NCBI GenBank assembly: GCA_003242275.1
Contig: QGUX01000157.1
Span: forward strand, 1 to 8,293
DNA length: 8,293 nucleotides
Direction: 5' to 3'
DNA from: Pseudomonadota bacterium
Lineage (GTDB): Bacteria > Pseudomonadota > Gammaproteobacteria > Steroidobacterales > Steroidobacteraceae
Shown here: positions 1 through 8,231 of the stretch, piece by piece
Position numbering within the stretch: position 1 is the first letter of the stretch
Layout of the letters: each line of letters starts with the position of its first letter
Made by a program: the position numbers and the translations under genes
Notes under the pieces: generated by a model
The model's database searches: none
What the model was told of the DNA's origin: nothing
What the model saw: the letters and a program-made list of their open reading frames with translations, nothing else

Positions 1-633
1 CGCGCCCGCTACGGCGAGCTACGCCGCGCCTTCCAGGAGGGCGGTGACCAGGGCGCGCTGGCCGAGGCCCGTGCCATGGTGCTGGGCGCGCACCAGCTGC
101 CGGGCGAGCAGCGCGAGCTGCTGCTGGCCAACCTCGAGGGTGAGCACCACCGCCTGCTGCCCGTGCCCGAGGTGCTGCTGACGCCCACGGCCAAGGTGAC
201 CGGCCTCGACGGCCGCAAGATGTCCAAGTCCTATGGCAACACCATCGGGCTGACCGAGGACCCTGCCTCGATCGACAAGAAGATCCGCGGCATGGCCACC
301 GACCCGGCGCGCGTGCGCCGCACCGACCCGGGCACGCCGGAGAAGTGCCCGGTGTGGGACCTGCACAAGCTCTACACGGACGAGAAGACCCACGAGTGGG
401 TGCGGCAGGGCTGCACCACCGCCGGCATCGGCTGCCTGGAATGCAAGAAGCCGGTGATCGACCGCGTCTGCGGCGAGGCCTCCGCCATGCGCGAGCGCGC
501 CGCGCCGTACCGGGATAACCCGGGCCGCGTGCGCGAGATCCTGGAGGCCGGCGCGCAGCGCGCCCGGGCCACCGCCGAAGCCACCATGGAAGTAGTACGC
601 GGCGCCATGAACCTCACCGGCAGGCCGGCGTGA
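1..633 (+). CDS. trpS: Tryptophanyl-tRNA synthetase, C-terminal part (5' end outside window)
   Basis: This enzyme charges tRNA(Trp) with tryptophan using ATP in the cytoplasm. The frame is open from base 1 and ends at TGA 631-633, giving 210 visible residues; the Rossmann-fold N-terminus with the HIGH-type motif lies upstream of the window. The class I signature KMSKS is encoded at 217-231 in the context GRKMSKSYGN, followed by the typical TrpS segment GIGCLECKKPVID and an anticodon-binding helical tail ending VVRGAMNL. The stretch before KMSKS (roughly 1-170, with YGELRRAFQEGG) resembles the insertion of the longer TrpS form known in Pseudomonas and Xanthomonas relatives, rather than the short E. 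coli form. The stop codon overlaps the scpA start (GTGA), so translation of the two is probably coupled. Identification is secure; only the missing 5' part limits it. Confidence 0.95.
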   Translation, partial: RARYGELRRAFQEGGDQGALAEARAMVLGAHQLPGEQRELLLANLEGEHHRLLPVPEVLLTPTAKVTGLDGRKMSKSYGNTIGLTEDPASIDKKIRGMATDPARVRRTDPGTPEKCPVWDLHKLYTDEKTHEWVRQGCTTAGIGCLECKKPVIDRVCGEASAMRERAAPYRDNPGRVREILEAGAQRARATAEATMEVVRGAMNLTGRPA

Positions 634-1796
634 GCCTCGGGACCGAAACCGCGCCGGTACAGGTGGAGATGCCGTTCGCGGTGGTGATGGGCGAGCCCCT
701 CACCGAGTTGCCGCGCGACCTGTACATCCCGCCGCAGGCCATGGAGGTGTTCCTCGACGCCTTCGAAGGCCCGCTGGACCTGCTGCTGTACCTCATCCGG
801 CGGCAGAACCTGAACATCCTCGACATCCCGATCGCGGAGATCACCCGCCAGTACACCCAGTACATCGAGCTGATGACCGAACTGCAGCTCGACCTGGCCG
901 GTGAGTACCTGGTGATGGCCGCGACGCTGGCGGAGATCAAGTCTCGCATGCTGCTGCCGCGCGCCGCGCCGCAGGGCGAGGGCACCGAGGAGGACCCGCG
1001 CGCCGAGCTGGTGCGGCGCCTGCAGGAGTACGAGCGTTTCAAGCAGGCCGCGCAGGACCTGGACGCCATCCCGCGCATGGAGCGCGACAACTTCCAGGCC
1101 TCGGCCGAGTTCTCCGCGCGCCGCGCGGTGAAGGTGCTGCCGGACGTCACGCTCAAGGAGCTGCTGCTGGCCTTCAAGGACGTGGCGGTGCGCGCCGAGC
1201 TGTTCGCGCACCACCACATCCAGCGCGAGCCGCTTTCGGTGCGCGCACGCATGAGCGACGTGCTGTCGAACCTGGTCCCGGGCGAGTTCACGCCCTTCCC
1301 GCAGCTGTTCCAGGCCGGCGAGGGGCGCATGGGCGTGGCGGTGACCTTCATCGCCATCCTCGAGCTCAAGCGCGAGGGCCTGATCGAGATCGTGCAGAAC
1401 GAGCCGTTCGCGCCCATCCATGTCTGCCCGGCGGACGCGGACAAGCCTGCCGGCCGGTTGATCGAGGGCACGGCCGAGGAGGTCACCGAGGCCGACGGAC
1501 GCCTGCTGGCCCAGTCCATCGCCGAGCATGGCGTGGATGATGACGACGAGGATTCCGATGTCGACGCCGACGACATGAACCTCGATGAAGGCAGGACTGG
1601 CGCCGAGGCAGCGCCGGCTGCCGCCGAGGCTGCGGACGCCGGGGCGGACGCCGCTGCAGGCGATGGCGCGGTCGCGCCGGATGCCGGCGTGATCGCCGAT
1701 GCGGCCGCCGAAAGCCCGCGGCAAGCGAGCGAAAACGAGGGCGCCGCGCCGGAGCAGGAGCCGGCGCAGCTGCCCGGGGACAAGACGGAAGCCTGA
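630..1796 (+). CDS. scpA: Segregation and condensation protein A (kleisin of SMC-ScpAB)
   Basis: ScpA is the kleisin subunit that bridges the two heads of the SMC dimer and binds ScpB, helping to compact and segregate the chromosome. The GTG start at 630 overlaps the trpS stop (GTGA); an internal ATG at 669 is a possible but less well placed start. The protein has 388 residues. Residues about 38-100 hold the N-terminal SMC-neck-binding region (FEGPLDLLLYLIRRQNLNIL, then DIPIAEITRQY, then AATLAEIKSRMLLP). Residues about 230-260 hold the C-terminal winged helix (VTFIAILELKREGLIEIVQ). From about residue 282 onward a roughly 105-residue tail is acidic then Ala-rich, including VDDDDEDSDVDADD; most ScpA proteins end soon after the winged helix. 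It lies one base upstream of scpB, as expected for subunits of one complex. The tail's function is unknown; it may be a disordered linker. Confidence 0.96.
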   Translation: MSLGTETAPVQVEMPFAVVMGEPLTELPRDLYIPPQAMEVFLDAFEGPLDLLLYLIRRQNLNILDIPIAEITRQYTQYIELMTELQLDLAGEYLVMAATLAEIKSRMLLPRAAPQGEGTEEDPRAELVRRLQEYERFKQAAQDLDAIPRMERDNFQASAEFSARRAVKVLPDVTLKELLLAFKDVAVRAELFAHHHIQREPLSVRARMSDVLSNLVPGEFTPFPQLFQAGEGRMGVAVTFIAILELKREGLIEIVQNEPFAPIHVCPADADKPAGRLIEGTAEEVTEADGRLLAQSIAEHGVDDDDEDSDVDADDMNLDEGRTGAEAAPAAAEAADAGADAAAGDGAVAPDAGVIADAAAESPRQASENEGAAPEQEPAQLPGDKTEA

Positions 1797-1797
1797 A

Positions 1798-2682
<885 letters not shown>

Positions 2683-3441
2683 CGCACACGACGCCGAGCG
2701 TGTGCAGAAGATCCTCGCACGCGCCGGGCTGGCATCCCGGCGCGAGGCGGAGGAATGGATCCGCGCCGGCCGCGTCACCATCAACGGCGAGGTCGCGACC
2801 CTGGGCAGCCGCGCGCGGGGCACCGACCTGCTCAAGCTCGACGGCCGCCTGATCCACCGCGCGCCGCTGCGCCGCTCGGCCACGTGGCTGTGCCACCGCT
2901 CCCCCGGTGAATTCCTGCTGCCGCCGCAGGAGGGCGAGGCAGCCGGCGAGGCGCGCGAGTCCATCGCCGCGCGCCTGCCGCGCCGCGTGGGCCGGCGCTA
3001 CATTCCCGTCAGTCCCATGCCGCGGGGCGACGGCGGCCTGGAGATCCTCACCTCCGACGGCGAACTGGCCGCGCGCCTGCAGCGGGCGGTGCATGAGCTG
3101 CCGGTGGAGTTCAGCGTGCGCGTGCGCGGCGGGCTGACGGCGGAACAGGTCGAGGGCGTGCTGCGCGGCAGGCTGCACGATGGCGCGCGCCTGCGCGTGG
3201 AGGAATGCGAACCCGCAGGCGCGGGCGAGGGGGCCAACCACTGGTATCGCGTGCGCGCCATCGGGGCGAGCGGTCGCGAGCTGCGCGAGCTGGTGGAGCA
3301 GCAGGGCGGCACGGTGAGCCGCGTGCTGCGCGTGGCGCTCGGCGGCATCCGCCTGGAGCGTTCGCTGCAGCGGGGACACGTGCGCCAGCTCGGCGAGGCC
3401 GAGGTCGACCAGCTGCTCGGACCTGCGCCGCACGCGGCCCC

Positions 3442-3448
3442 GGAGCGA
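3442..3448 (+). promoter_or_regulatory. Ribosome binding site of the AGCS symporter gene
   Basis: GGAGCGA lies five bases before the ATG at 3454 (GGAG core eight bases away), within the last codons of the rluB-like gene. It supports 3454 as the start, although the frame stays open upstream to 3205. Confidence 0.6.
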
Positions 3449-3453
3449 AGCTG

Positions 3454-4905
3454 ATGCAGGCCGTCTTCGAGACCATCAATTCCTGGGTCTGGAGCCCGGC
3501 GCTGGTGTGGCTGTGCCTGGGGGCGGGCCTGTACTTCTCGATCCGCACGCGCTTCATGCAGGTGCGCGGCATCGCCGAGATGCTGCGCCTGCTGTTCGGC
3601 GGACGGCGCTCGGACGCGGGTGTGTCCTCTTTCCAGGCACTGGCCATGTCGCTGTCCGGCCGCGTGGGCGTGGGCAACATCGCGGGCGTGGCCACCGCCA
3701 TCGCCTTCGGTGGGCCCGGGGCCGTGCTGTGGATGTGGGTGGTGGCCTTCCTCGGTGCCTCCACCGCCTACGTCGAATCGACGCTGGCGCAGATCTACAA
3801 GGAAAAGGACGAGCGCCAGCAGTACCGCGGCGGGCCGGCCTACTACATCGAGAAGGCCATGGGGCAGCGCTGGTATGGGTGGCTGTTCGCGCTGGTCACG
3901 GTGCTGGCCACGGGCTTCCTGCTGCCCGGCGTGCAGGCCAATGCCATCGCCTCGAGCCTGGACACGGCCTGGGGCATCCCGCGGCTGGCCACGGCGGCGG
4001 GACTGCTGCTCGCGCTCGGCTTCATCATCATCGGCGGCGTGCGGCGCATCGCCAGCTTCGCGCAGGTGGTGGTGCCCTTCATGGCGCTGGGCTACATCGT
4101 GGTGGCGGTGATCGTGGTGGCGCTGAACGCCGGTGAACTGCCCCGCGTACTGGAACTGATCGTCAGCAGCGCCTTCGGCGCCGAGGCCGCCTTCGGCGCG
4201 ATCACGGGCCTGGCGGTGGAATGGGGCGTGAAGCGCGGCGTGTACTCCAACGAGGCCGGGCAGGGCACCGGCCCGCACGCCGCCGCCGCCGCCGAGGTCG
4301 CGCATCCCGCGCAGCAGGGCTACGTGCAGGCGTTCTCGGTCTACGTGGACACGCTGCTGGTGTGCTCGGCCACGGCGTTCATGGTCCTGATCACCGGCAA
4401 CTACAACGTGTATGCGCCGGACAACCAGCCGCTGGTGGAGCACCTGCCGGGCGTGGAGGAAGGACCAGGGTTCGCGCAACATGCCGTGGAGTCGGTGATC
4501 CCCGGCTTCGGCAGCATCTTCGTCGCTCTGGCGCTGCTGTTCTTCGCCTTCACCACCATCGTGGCCTACTACTACATGGCCGAGACCAATGTCTCGTACA
4601 TGAACCGCCACGTGCGCAACCGCTGGTTCACGGCCGCGCTGCGCCTGCTGGTGCTGGTGGCGGTGGGCTACGGCACGCTGCGCACGGCATCGGCGGCATG
4701 GACGCTGGGCGACATCGGCGTGGGACTGATGGCGTGGTTCAACCTCATCGCCATCCTGATCCTGCAGAAGCCGGCGCTGCTCGCCCTGCGGGATTACGAG
4801 CGCCAGAAGCGCGAGGGCGGGGCGCTGCGCTTCGATCCCGAGGGCCTGGGAATTCGCAATGCGGACCTGTGGTCCGAACGCATGCGGCGTGGCAGACTCG
4901 ACTGA
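3454..4905 (+). CDS. Sodium:alanine symporter, AGCS family (YaaJ-like)
   Basis: This is an inner-membrane transporter of the alanine or glycine:cation symporter family, which takes up small neutral amino acids with Na+. The ATG at 3454 shares its A with the rluB-like stop (TGATG), has a good ribosome binding site, and starts MQAVFETINSWVW just before the first membrane helix, as in E. coli YaaJ. The 483 residues are normal for the family. Family motifs are present: SLSGRVGVGNIAGVATAIAF and GGPGAVLWMW (about 66-95), RGGPAYYIEKAMG (125-137), VQANAIA (160-166), SNEAGQGTGPHAAAAAEV (265-282) and FAFTTIVAYYYMAE (374-387). About ten to eleven hydrophobic segments are visible, with a charged cytoplasmic C-terminus (LRDYERQKREGG onward). 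Alanine or glycine is the likely substrate, but specificity cannot be read from sequence. One base of overlap with the gene before and 17 bases to the next suggest co-transcription; a functional tie to chromosome segregation genes is not evident. Confidence 0.93.
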   Translation: MQAVFETINSWVWSPALVWLCLGAGLYFSIRTRFMQVRGIAEMLRLLFGGRRSDAGVSSFQALAMSLSGRVGVGNIAGVATAIAFGGPGAVLWMWVVAFLGASTAYVESTLAQIYKEKDERQQYRGGPAYYIEKAMGQRWYGWLFALVTVLATGFLLPGVQANAIASSLDTAWGIPRLATAAGLLLALGFIIIGGVRRIASFAQVVVPFMALGYIVVAVIVVALNAGELPRVLELIVSSAFGAEAAFGAITGLAVEWGVKRGVYSNEAGQGTGPHAAAAAEVAHPAQQGYVQAFSVYVDTLLVCSATAFMVLITGNYNVYAPDNQPLVEHLPGVEEGPGFAQHAVESVIPGFGSIFVALALLFFAFTTIVAYYYMAETNVSYMNRHVRNRWFTAALRLLVLVAVGYGTLRTASAAWTLGDIGVGLMAWFNLIAILILQKPALLALRDYERQKREGGALRFDPEGLGIRNADLWSERMRRGRLD

Positions 4906-4922
4906 ACCTTCGGGGGTGCCAG

Positions 4923-5801
4923 ATGCCGTCCGGGCCCGAACACGACGATCGCGCGCGCCGCGGCGCCTCGCGGCGCGGCGTGGTGGCCGGCGCGATGGCC
5001 ACCTTGGGCACTGCGCTGTTGCCGCGCGCGAGCTGCGCCGCGGTCCCGCCCACCCGCGACTCCCCGCGACTGCTCGTTCCGCCGTGGGATGAGGTTCCGG
5101 ACTGCCGCCCCAGTCCCACGGACCGTGCCGGCCAGGGTCCGTTCTTCATCCATGATGGTGAACGCGACGATGACGTCAGCCTGTTCCGCCAGGACATCCG
5201 CGGGCGGTACGACCCGGAGGCCGAGCCGGGCACCGAGATGCAGCTGCACCTGCGCGTGCTGCGCGGGGGCAGCGCGGGCTGTAGCGCAAGCCCGCTGGCC
5301 GGCGTCGAGGTGTACGTGTGGCACTGCGATGCGCAGGGTTATTACAGCGGCTTCGGCGATCCGGGCGAACAGAACCCGGACGAGCCATACCGCTTCCGGC
5401 CGGGCCCCAACGACCTGAAGAACAACACGCGCTTCTGCCGCGGCGCCGGCATCAGTGACGAGGATGGCGTGGTGTCCTTCCGCAGCATCTTTCCGGGCTG
5501 GTACAACGGCCGCGACGTGCACGTGCACGTGATGGTGCTGCAGCGTGGTTCCCGTCCGCGCGGCCGCACCATGTGGTATCGCGGTGGCGACCACCTGCTC
5601 ACCACCCAGCTCTATTTCGAGCCGGAGCTGATCGACCGGGTGCACAGGGCTTCCGAACCCTACCGCCGCCGCACCGCCCATCCGGCCTATCCCGGCATCA
5701 TCCTGGGTGACGAGCCGGGCAGCAGCGGCCTGCGGATGAAGGCGCGGTTCGAGAAGGGCATCGTCACCGCGCAGATGCAGCTCGTGCTGGCTCACGGTTG
5801 A
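4923..5801 (+). CDS. Tat-exported intradiol ring-cleavage dioxygenase family protein
   Basis: This is a member of the protocatechuate 3,4-dioxygenase beta-like family, non-haem Fe(III) enzymes that split catechol-type rings between the two hydroxyls. The ATG at 4923 follows GGGGGTG (4912-4918) and gives 292 residues. A twin-arginine type signal is seen at residues 16-40: SRRG, a hydrophobic run VVAGAMATLGTALLP, then SCAA. The mature part has C61-x(11)-GPFFI, PLAGVEVYVWHCDAQGYYSG (124-143), the turn IFPGWYNGRDVHVHV (189-203) and GDHLLTTQLYF. The four expected iron ligands are all present: Tyr141, Tyr194, His200 and His202. Four cysteines remain after the signal (61, 120, 135, 172), compatible with disulfides outside the cytoplasm. 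This resembles the exported stand-alone branch of the family rather than cytoplasmic PcaGH. The substrate is unknown; no other aromatic-degradation gene is in the window. The gap to the symporter gene is 17 bases, so it is probably the last gene of the operon. Confidence 0.88.
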   Translation: MPSGPEHDDRARRGASRRGVVAGAMATLGTALLPRASCAAVPPTRDSPRLLVPPWDEVPDCRPSPTDRAGQGPFFIHDGERDDDVSLFRQDIRGRYDPEAEPGTEMQLHLRVLRGGSAGCSASPLAGVEVYVWHCDAQGYYSGFGDPGEQNPDEPYRFRPGPNDLKNNTRFCRGAGISDEDGVVSFRSIFPGWYNGRDVHVHVMVLQRGSRPRGRTMWYRGGDHLLTTQLYFEPELIDRVHRASEPYRRRTAHPAYPGIILGDEPGSSGLRMKARFEKGIVTAQMQLVLAHG

Positions 5802-5831
5802 GCGCCCGGGGCGGCGTGCATCCTGCCGATC

Positions 5832-5858
5832 CGTGAGGCCAGTCACGCCATCGCGTGA
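5832..5858. promoter_or_regulatory. Three alternating CGTGA/TCACG half-sites, 11-base period (possible operator)
   Basis: CGTGA (5832-5836), TCACG (5843-5847) and CGTGA (5854-5858) are separated by exactly six bases each, so their starts step by 11 bases, close to one helical turn. The second pair extends to a perfect inverted repeat GTCACGC-CATC-GCGTGAC (5842-5859). The geometry fits binding by a dimeric regulator. It could also be an RNA hairpin at the end of the dioxygenase transcript, but there is no T tract. Confidence 0.4.
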
Positions 5859-5872
5859 CGCAATCCGCAATC
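5859..5872. repeat. Tandem heptamer CGCAATC x2
   Basis: Two perfect adjacent copies of CGCAATC (5859-5865 and 5866-5872). The first copy supplies the left arm of the inverted repeat that ends at 5900. With only two copies it may be incidental. Confidence 0.5.
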
Positions 5873-5900
5873 GTCGCGCCCTGGAACGCCCACGGATTGC
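5860..5900 (+). promoter_or_regulatory. Inverted repeat ending 3 bases before the start codon of the c-di-GMP gene
   Basis: GCAATCCG (5860-5867) and CGGATTGC (5893-5900) are perfect 8-base complements with a 25-base loop. In the transcript they could form a hairpin that covers the bases where a ribosome binding site would sit, since the ATG is at 5904. No strong Shine-Dalgarno is seen; CGGA at 5893-5896 is the best candidate and lies inside the right arm. It could also be a DNA site for a regulator. Confidence 0.4.
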
Positions 5901-5903
5901 TCC

Positions 5904-8231
5904 ATGCCCCCTTCCCCCGACCAGCCGGTCCGGCTGCTGGTAATCGAGGACGTGCCCGCGGACGCGGAGCGCATGCTGCACCAGTTCCATCGCGCCGGCG
6001 TGCCCTTCCAGGCGCGCTGCATCGACACGCCCGAGGCGCTGGCCGGCGCGCTGGCCGACTTCGCCCCCCATGTCGTGCTGTCGGACTACACCATGCCGGC
6101 CTTCGACGGCATGGCGGCGCTGGCCATCTGCCGCGAGCGGGCTCCGGGCGTGCCGTTCGTGTTCGTGTCCGGAACCATCGGCGAGGAGCGCGCAGTGGCG
6201 GCGCTGCAGGCCGGGGCGGCCGACTACGTGCTGAAGGAGAACCTGCAGCGGCTGGTACCGGCGGCGCAGCGCGCCATCGCCGAGGCGCGCGCCCGCGCCG
6301 AGCGGGCCGCGCAGCAGGCGCAGATCGCGCGCCTGAACCGCGTGCTGCGCATGCTCAAGGGCGTCAACGAAATGGTCATGCGCTGCCGCGACCGCGTCGA
6401 ACTGCTGTCCGAGACCTGCCGCCTCGCCATCTCGCTGGGCGGTTACGCCATGGCGGTGGCGGCGGCGCGCACCACCGAGGGCGCGGCGATCAAGGCCGTG
6501 GCTGCCAATGGCCTCGACGAGGCGAAGACCGCCGGCCTGCGCACGTACCTGGAGGAAGCCGGCTCGCATGGCGCGGCCGTGCTGGCCTCGGTGCTGCGCA
6601 GCGGGGAGCCGTGGATCTGCAATGACCTCGCGGCGCTGGACGGCACCGGCCGCTTCGACGCGCTGATGATGCACACCGGCCTGCGCGCCTTCGTGGTGCT
6701 GCCGCTGCTGGTGGACGGAGTGCCGGCCGCGGCGCTGATGCTCACCGCCCGGGACCCGGGCGTGCTGGCCGCGGAGGAGCTGGACATGCTGCGCGACCTG
6801 GCGCACAGCCTGTCCTTCGGCCTGCAGTACGTGCAGCGCGACGCGCACGTGCGCTTCCTCGCCAACTTCCATCCGCAGACGGGCCTGGCGCGTCGCGCGC
6901 TGTTCTGCAGCCGCGTGCGCGAGCTGCTGGCCCGGACCCAGGCCGAGGAGGTCGGCCACGCCGTGGCGGTGATCGACGTGCGCGGCCTGTGCGCCATCAA
7001 CGACACGTACGGACGCAGCACGGGCGACCAGCTGCTGCGGCACGTGGCCGAGGCGCTCAAGCGCCAGTACCGCCATGTCGACCACCTCGGTCATTTCGGC
7101 GGCGGCACCTTCGCCGTGGTGCTGGAGAAGCCGTCCGGATCCGCGCACGCCTGGCAGGCCATCATCCCGCAACTGGCCAGCGATGCCGTCGTCGAGCCCC
7201 TGGTGCTGCAGGGCCGGCGCATCCCCGTGGCGGTGCGCGTGGGCTGCGCGCTGCACCCGCACGACGCCGGCGACGCCACCGAACTGGTGCAGCATGCGGA
7301 GACCGCGCTGCTGTTCGCGCGTGCCGAAGGCGCCCCCGGCGCCCGTTTCAACCCGGCCATGAAGCGGCGCAGCGTGGGCAACCTGGAACTGGAGCACCGC
7401 CTGCGCTTCGCGCTGGAGCGCAACGAGTTCGAGCTGCACTACCAGCCCAAGGTCAACGTGGTCACGCGGCGCGTGCAGGGTGCCGAGGCGCTGCTGCGCT
7501 GGCGCAGCCCCGAGGAGGGACTGGTCATGCCGGAGAATTTCCTGCCCGTGCTCGAGTCCAGCGGGCTGATCGTGGACGTGGGCCACTGGGTGGTGCGCAA
7601 GGCGGCGCTGGACTGCGCTCGCTGGAAGCGCGACGGCCTGCCGCCGGTGCGCGTGGCGGTGAACATCGCGCCGGCACACCTGCGGCTGCCGGCCTTCGAG
7701 AATGACTTCATGGCCGAGGTGGGCGACTGGGGCAACCGCTACTGGGGCCTGGACATCGAGATCACCGAGGGCATGCTGCAGGAAGACAGCGGCGCGGAGA
7801 TCAGGAAGCTCGAGCGCCTGCGCATGCAGGGCGTGCGCATCTCCATCGACGACTTCGGCACCGGCTATTCCTCGCTGAGCCGCCTGGCGGAACTGCCGGT
7901 GGACACCCTGAAGATCGACAGGCGTTTCATCTCGCAGATCGTGCGCAACCCCACCGGTGCGACGGTGGTGAAGACCGTGGTGTCGCTGGCGCGGGCCTTC
8001 AACATGACCAGCGTGGCCGAGGGCGTGGAGCAGCAGGAGCAGCTCGACCAGCTCTGGCACGTGGGCTGCGACCAGTCGCAGGGGTACCTGCACTGCCCGC
8101 CGCTGCCTGCGGACCAGTTCTTCGAGGTGGTGCGCAAGGGCAGGGGCGTGCTGATGCAGCCGCCCGAGCCCGAGCCGGATCCGGACGAGGCCGGGGAAGC
8201 CGCTACTGGCTGTCCAGCGCCTGCCCGGTGA
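5904..8231 (+). CDS. REC-GAF-GGDEF-EAL protein, predicted c-di-GMP phosphodiesterase
   Basis: A 775-residue cytoplasmic signalling protein with no membrane segment. Residues 8-125 form a response-regulator receiver with E15/D16, phospho-acceptor D61 (VVLSDYTMPAFDG), S89 and K111. A helical, Ala/Arg-rich linker (126-150) leads to a GAF-like domain (about 150-312, ending ELDMLRDLAHSLSFGLQYVQ). The GGDEF domain (about 320-485) is degenerate: the signature reads GGGTF (399-403; bases 7098-7112), losing the acidic metal ligand, so cyclase activity is unlikely. R390-H-V-D393, five residues before it, matches an RxxD I-site. The EAL domain (492-745) keeps E528 (EALLRW), N587, E619/E622 (EITE), D649/D650 (DDFGTGYSS), K670, E706/E709 (AEGVE) and Q726 (QGY), the set used for c-di-GMP hydrolysis in RocR-type enzymes. 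The tail after 750 is Pro/Glu-rich. No partner kinase gene is visible here. ATG 5904 was chosen because REC begins at once. Confidence 0.93.
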   Translation: MPPSPDQPVRLLVIEDVPADAERMLHQFHRAGVPFQARCIDTPEALAGALADFAPHVVLSDYTMPAFDGMAALAICRERAPGVPFVFVSGTIGEERAVAALQAGAADYVLKENLQRLVPAAQRAIAEARARAERAAQQAQIARLNRVLRMLKGVNEMVMRCRDRVELLSETCRLAISLGGYAMAVAAARTTEGAAIKAVAANGLDEAKTAGLRTYLEEAGSHGAAVLASVLRSGEPWICNDLAALDGTGRFDALMMHTGLRAFVVLPLLVDGVPAAALMLTARDPGVLAAEELDMLRDLAHSLSFGLQYVQRDAHVRFLANFHPQTGLARRALFCSRVRELLARTQAEEVGHAVAVIDVRGLCAINDTYGRSTGDQLLRHVAEALKRQYRHVDHLGHFGGGTFAVVLEKPSGSAHAWQAIIPQLASDAVVEPLVLQGRRIPVAVRVGCALHPHDAGDATELVQHAETALLFARAEGAPGARFNPAMKRRSVGNLELEHRLRFALERNEFELHYQPKVNVVTRRVQGAEALLRWRSPEEGLVMPENFLPVLESSGLIVDVGHWVVRKAALDCARWKRDGLPPVRVAVNIAPAHLRLPAFENDFMAEVGDWGNRYWGLDIEITEGMLQEDSGAEIRKLERLRMQGVRISIDDFGTGYSSLSRLAELPVDTLKIDRRFISQIVRNPTGATVVKTVVSLARAFNMTSVAEGVEQQEQLDQLWHVGCDQSQGYLHCPPLPADQFFEVVRKGRGVLMQPPEPEPDPDEAGEAATGCPAPAR

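Larger units (their letters stand above)
5802..5903 (+). other. Intergenic region before the c-di-GMP gene
   Basis: This 102-base gap is the only non-coding stretch of note. It carries the repeated half-sites and the inverted repeat listed separately. No clear -35/-10 pair and no hairpin followed by a T run is visible, so neither a sigma-70 promoter nor a Rho-independent terminator can be placed by eye. A promoter for the downstream gene and the end of the upstream transcript are nevertheless expected here. Confidence 0.6.

Noticed and set aside
1699..1797. N-terminal extension of scpB inside scpA (33 basic residues).
   Set aside because: The conserved ScpB fold begins right after ATG 1798, one base after the scpA stop; the extension has no counterpart known to me in the family.
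3205..3453. Upstream extension of the symporter frame into the rluB-like gene.
   Set aside because: The extension is an Arg/Ala/Gly-rich shadow; ATG 3454 has a ribosome binding site and matches the family start.
5802..5860. Rho-independent terminator after the dioxygenase gene.
   Set aside because: The 7-base stem at 5842-5859 is followed by GCAATCCGC, not a T tract; an operator reading is as likely.
4794..8093. A 1099-codon open frame on the minus strand, antisense to the dioxygenase and phosphodiesterase genes.
   Set aside because: It is rich in His, Gln, Arg and Ala with no recognisable domain, and lies opposite two genes with clear family motifs. Long antisense open frames are expected at this GC level.
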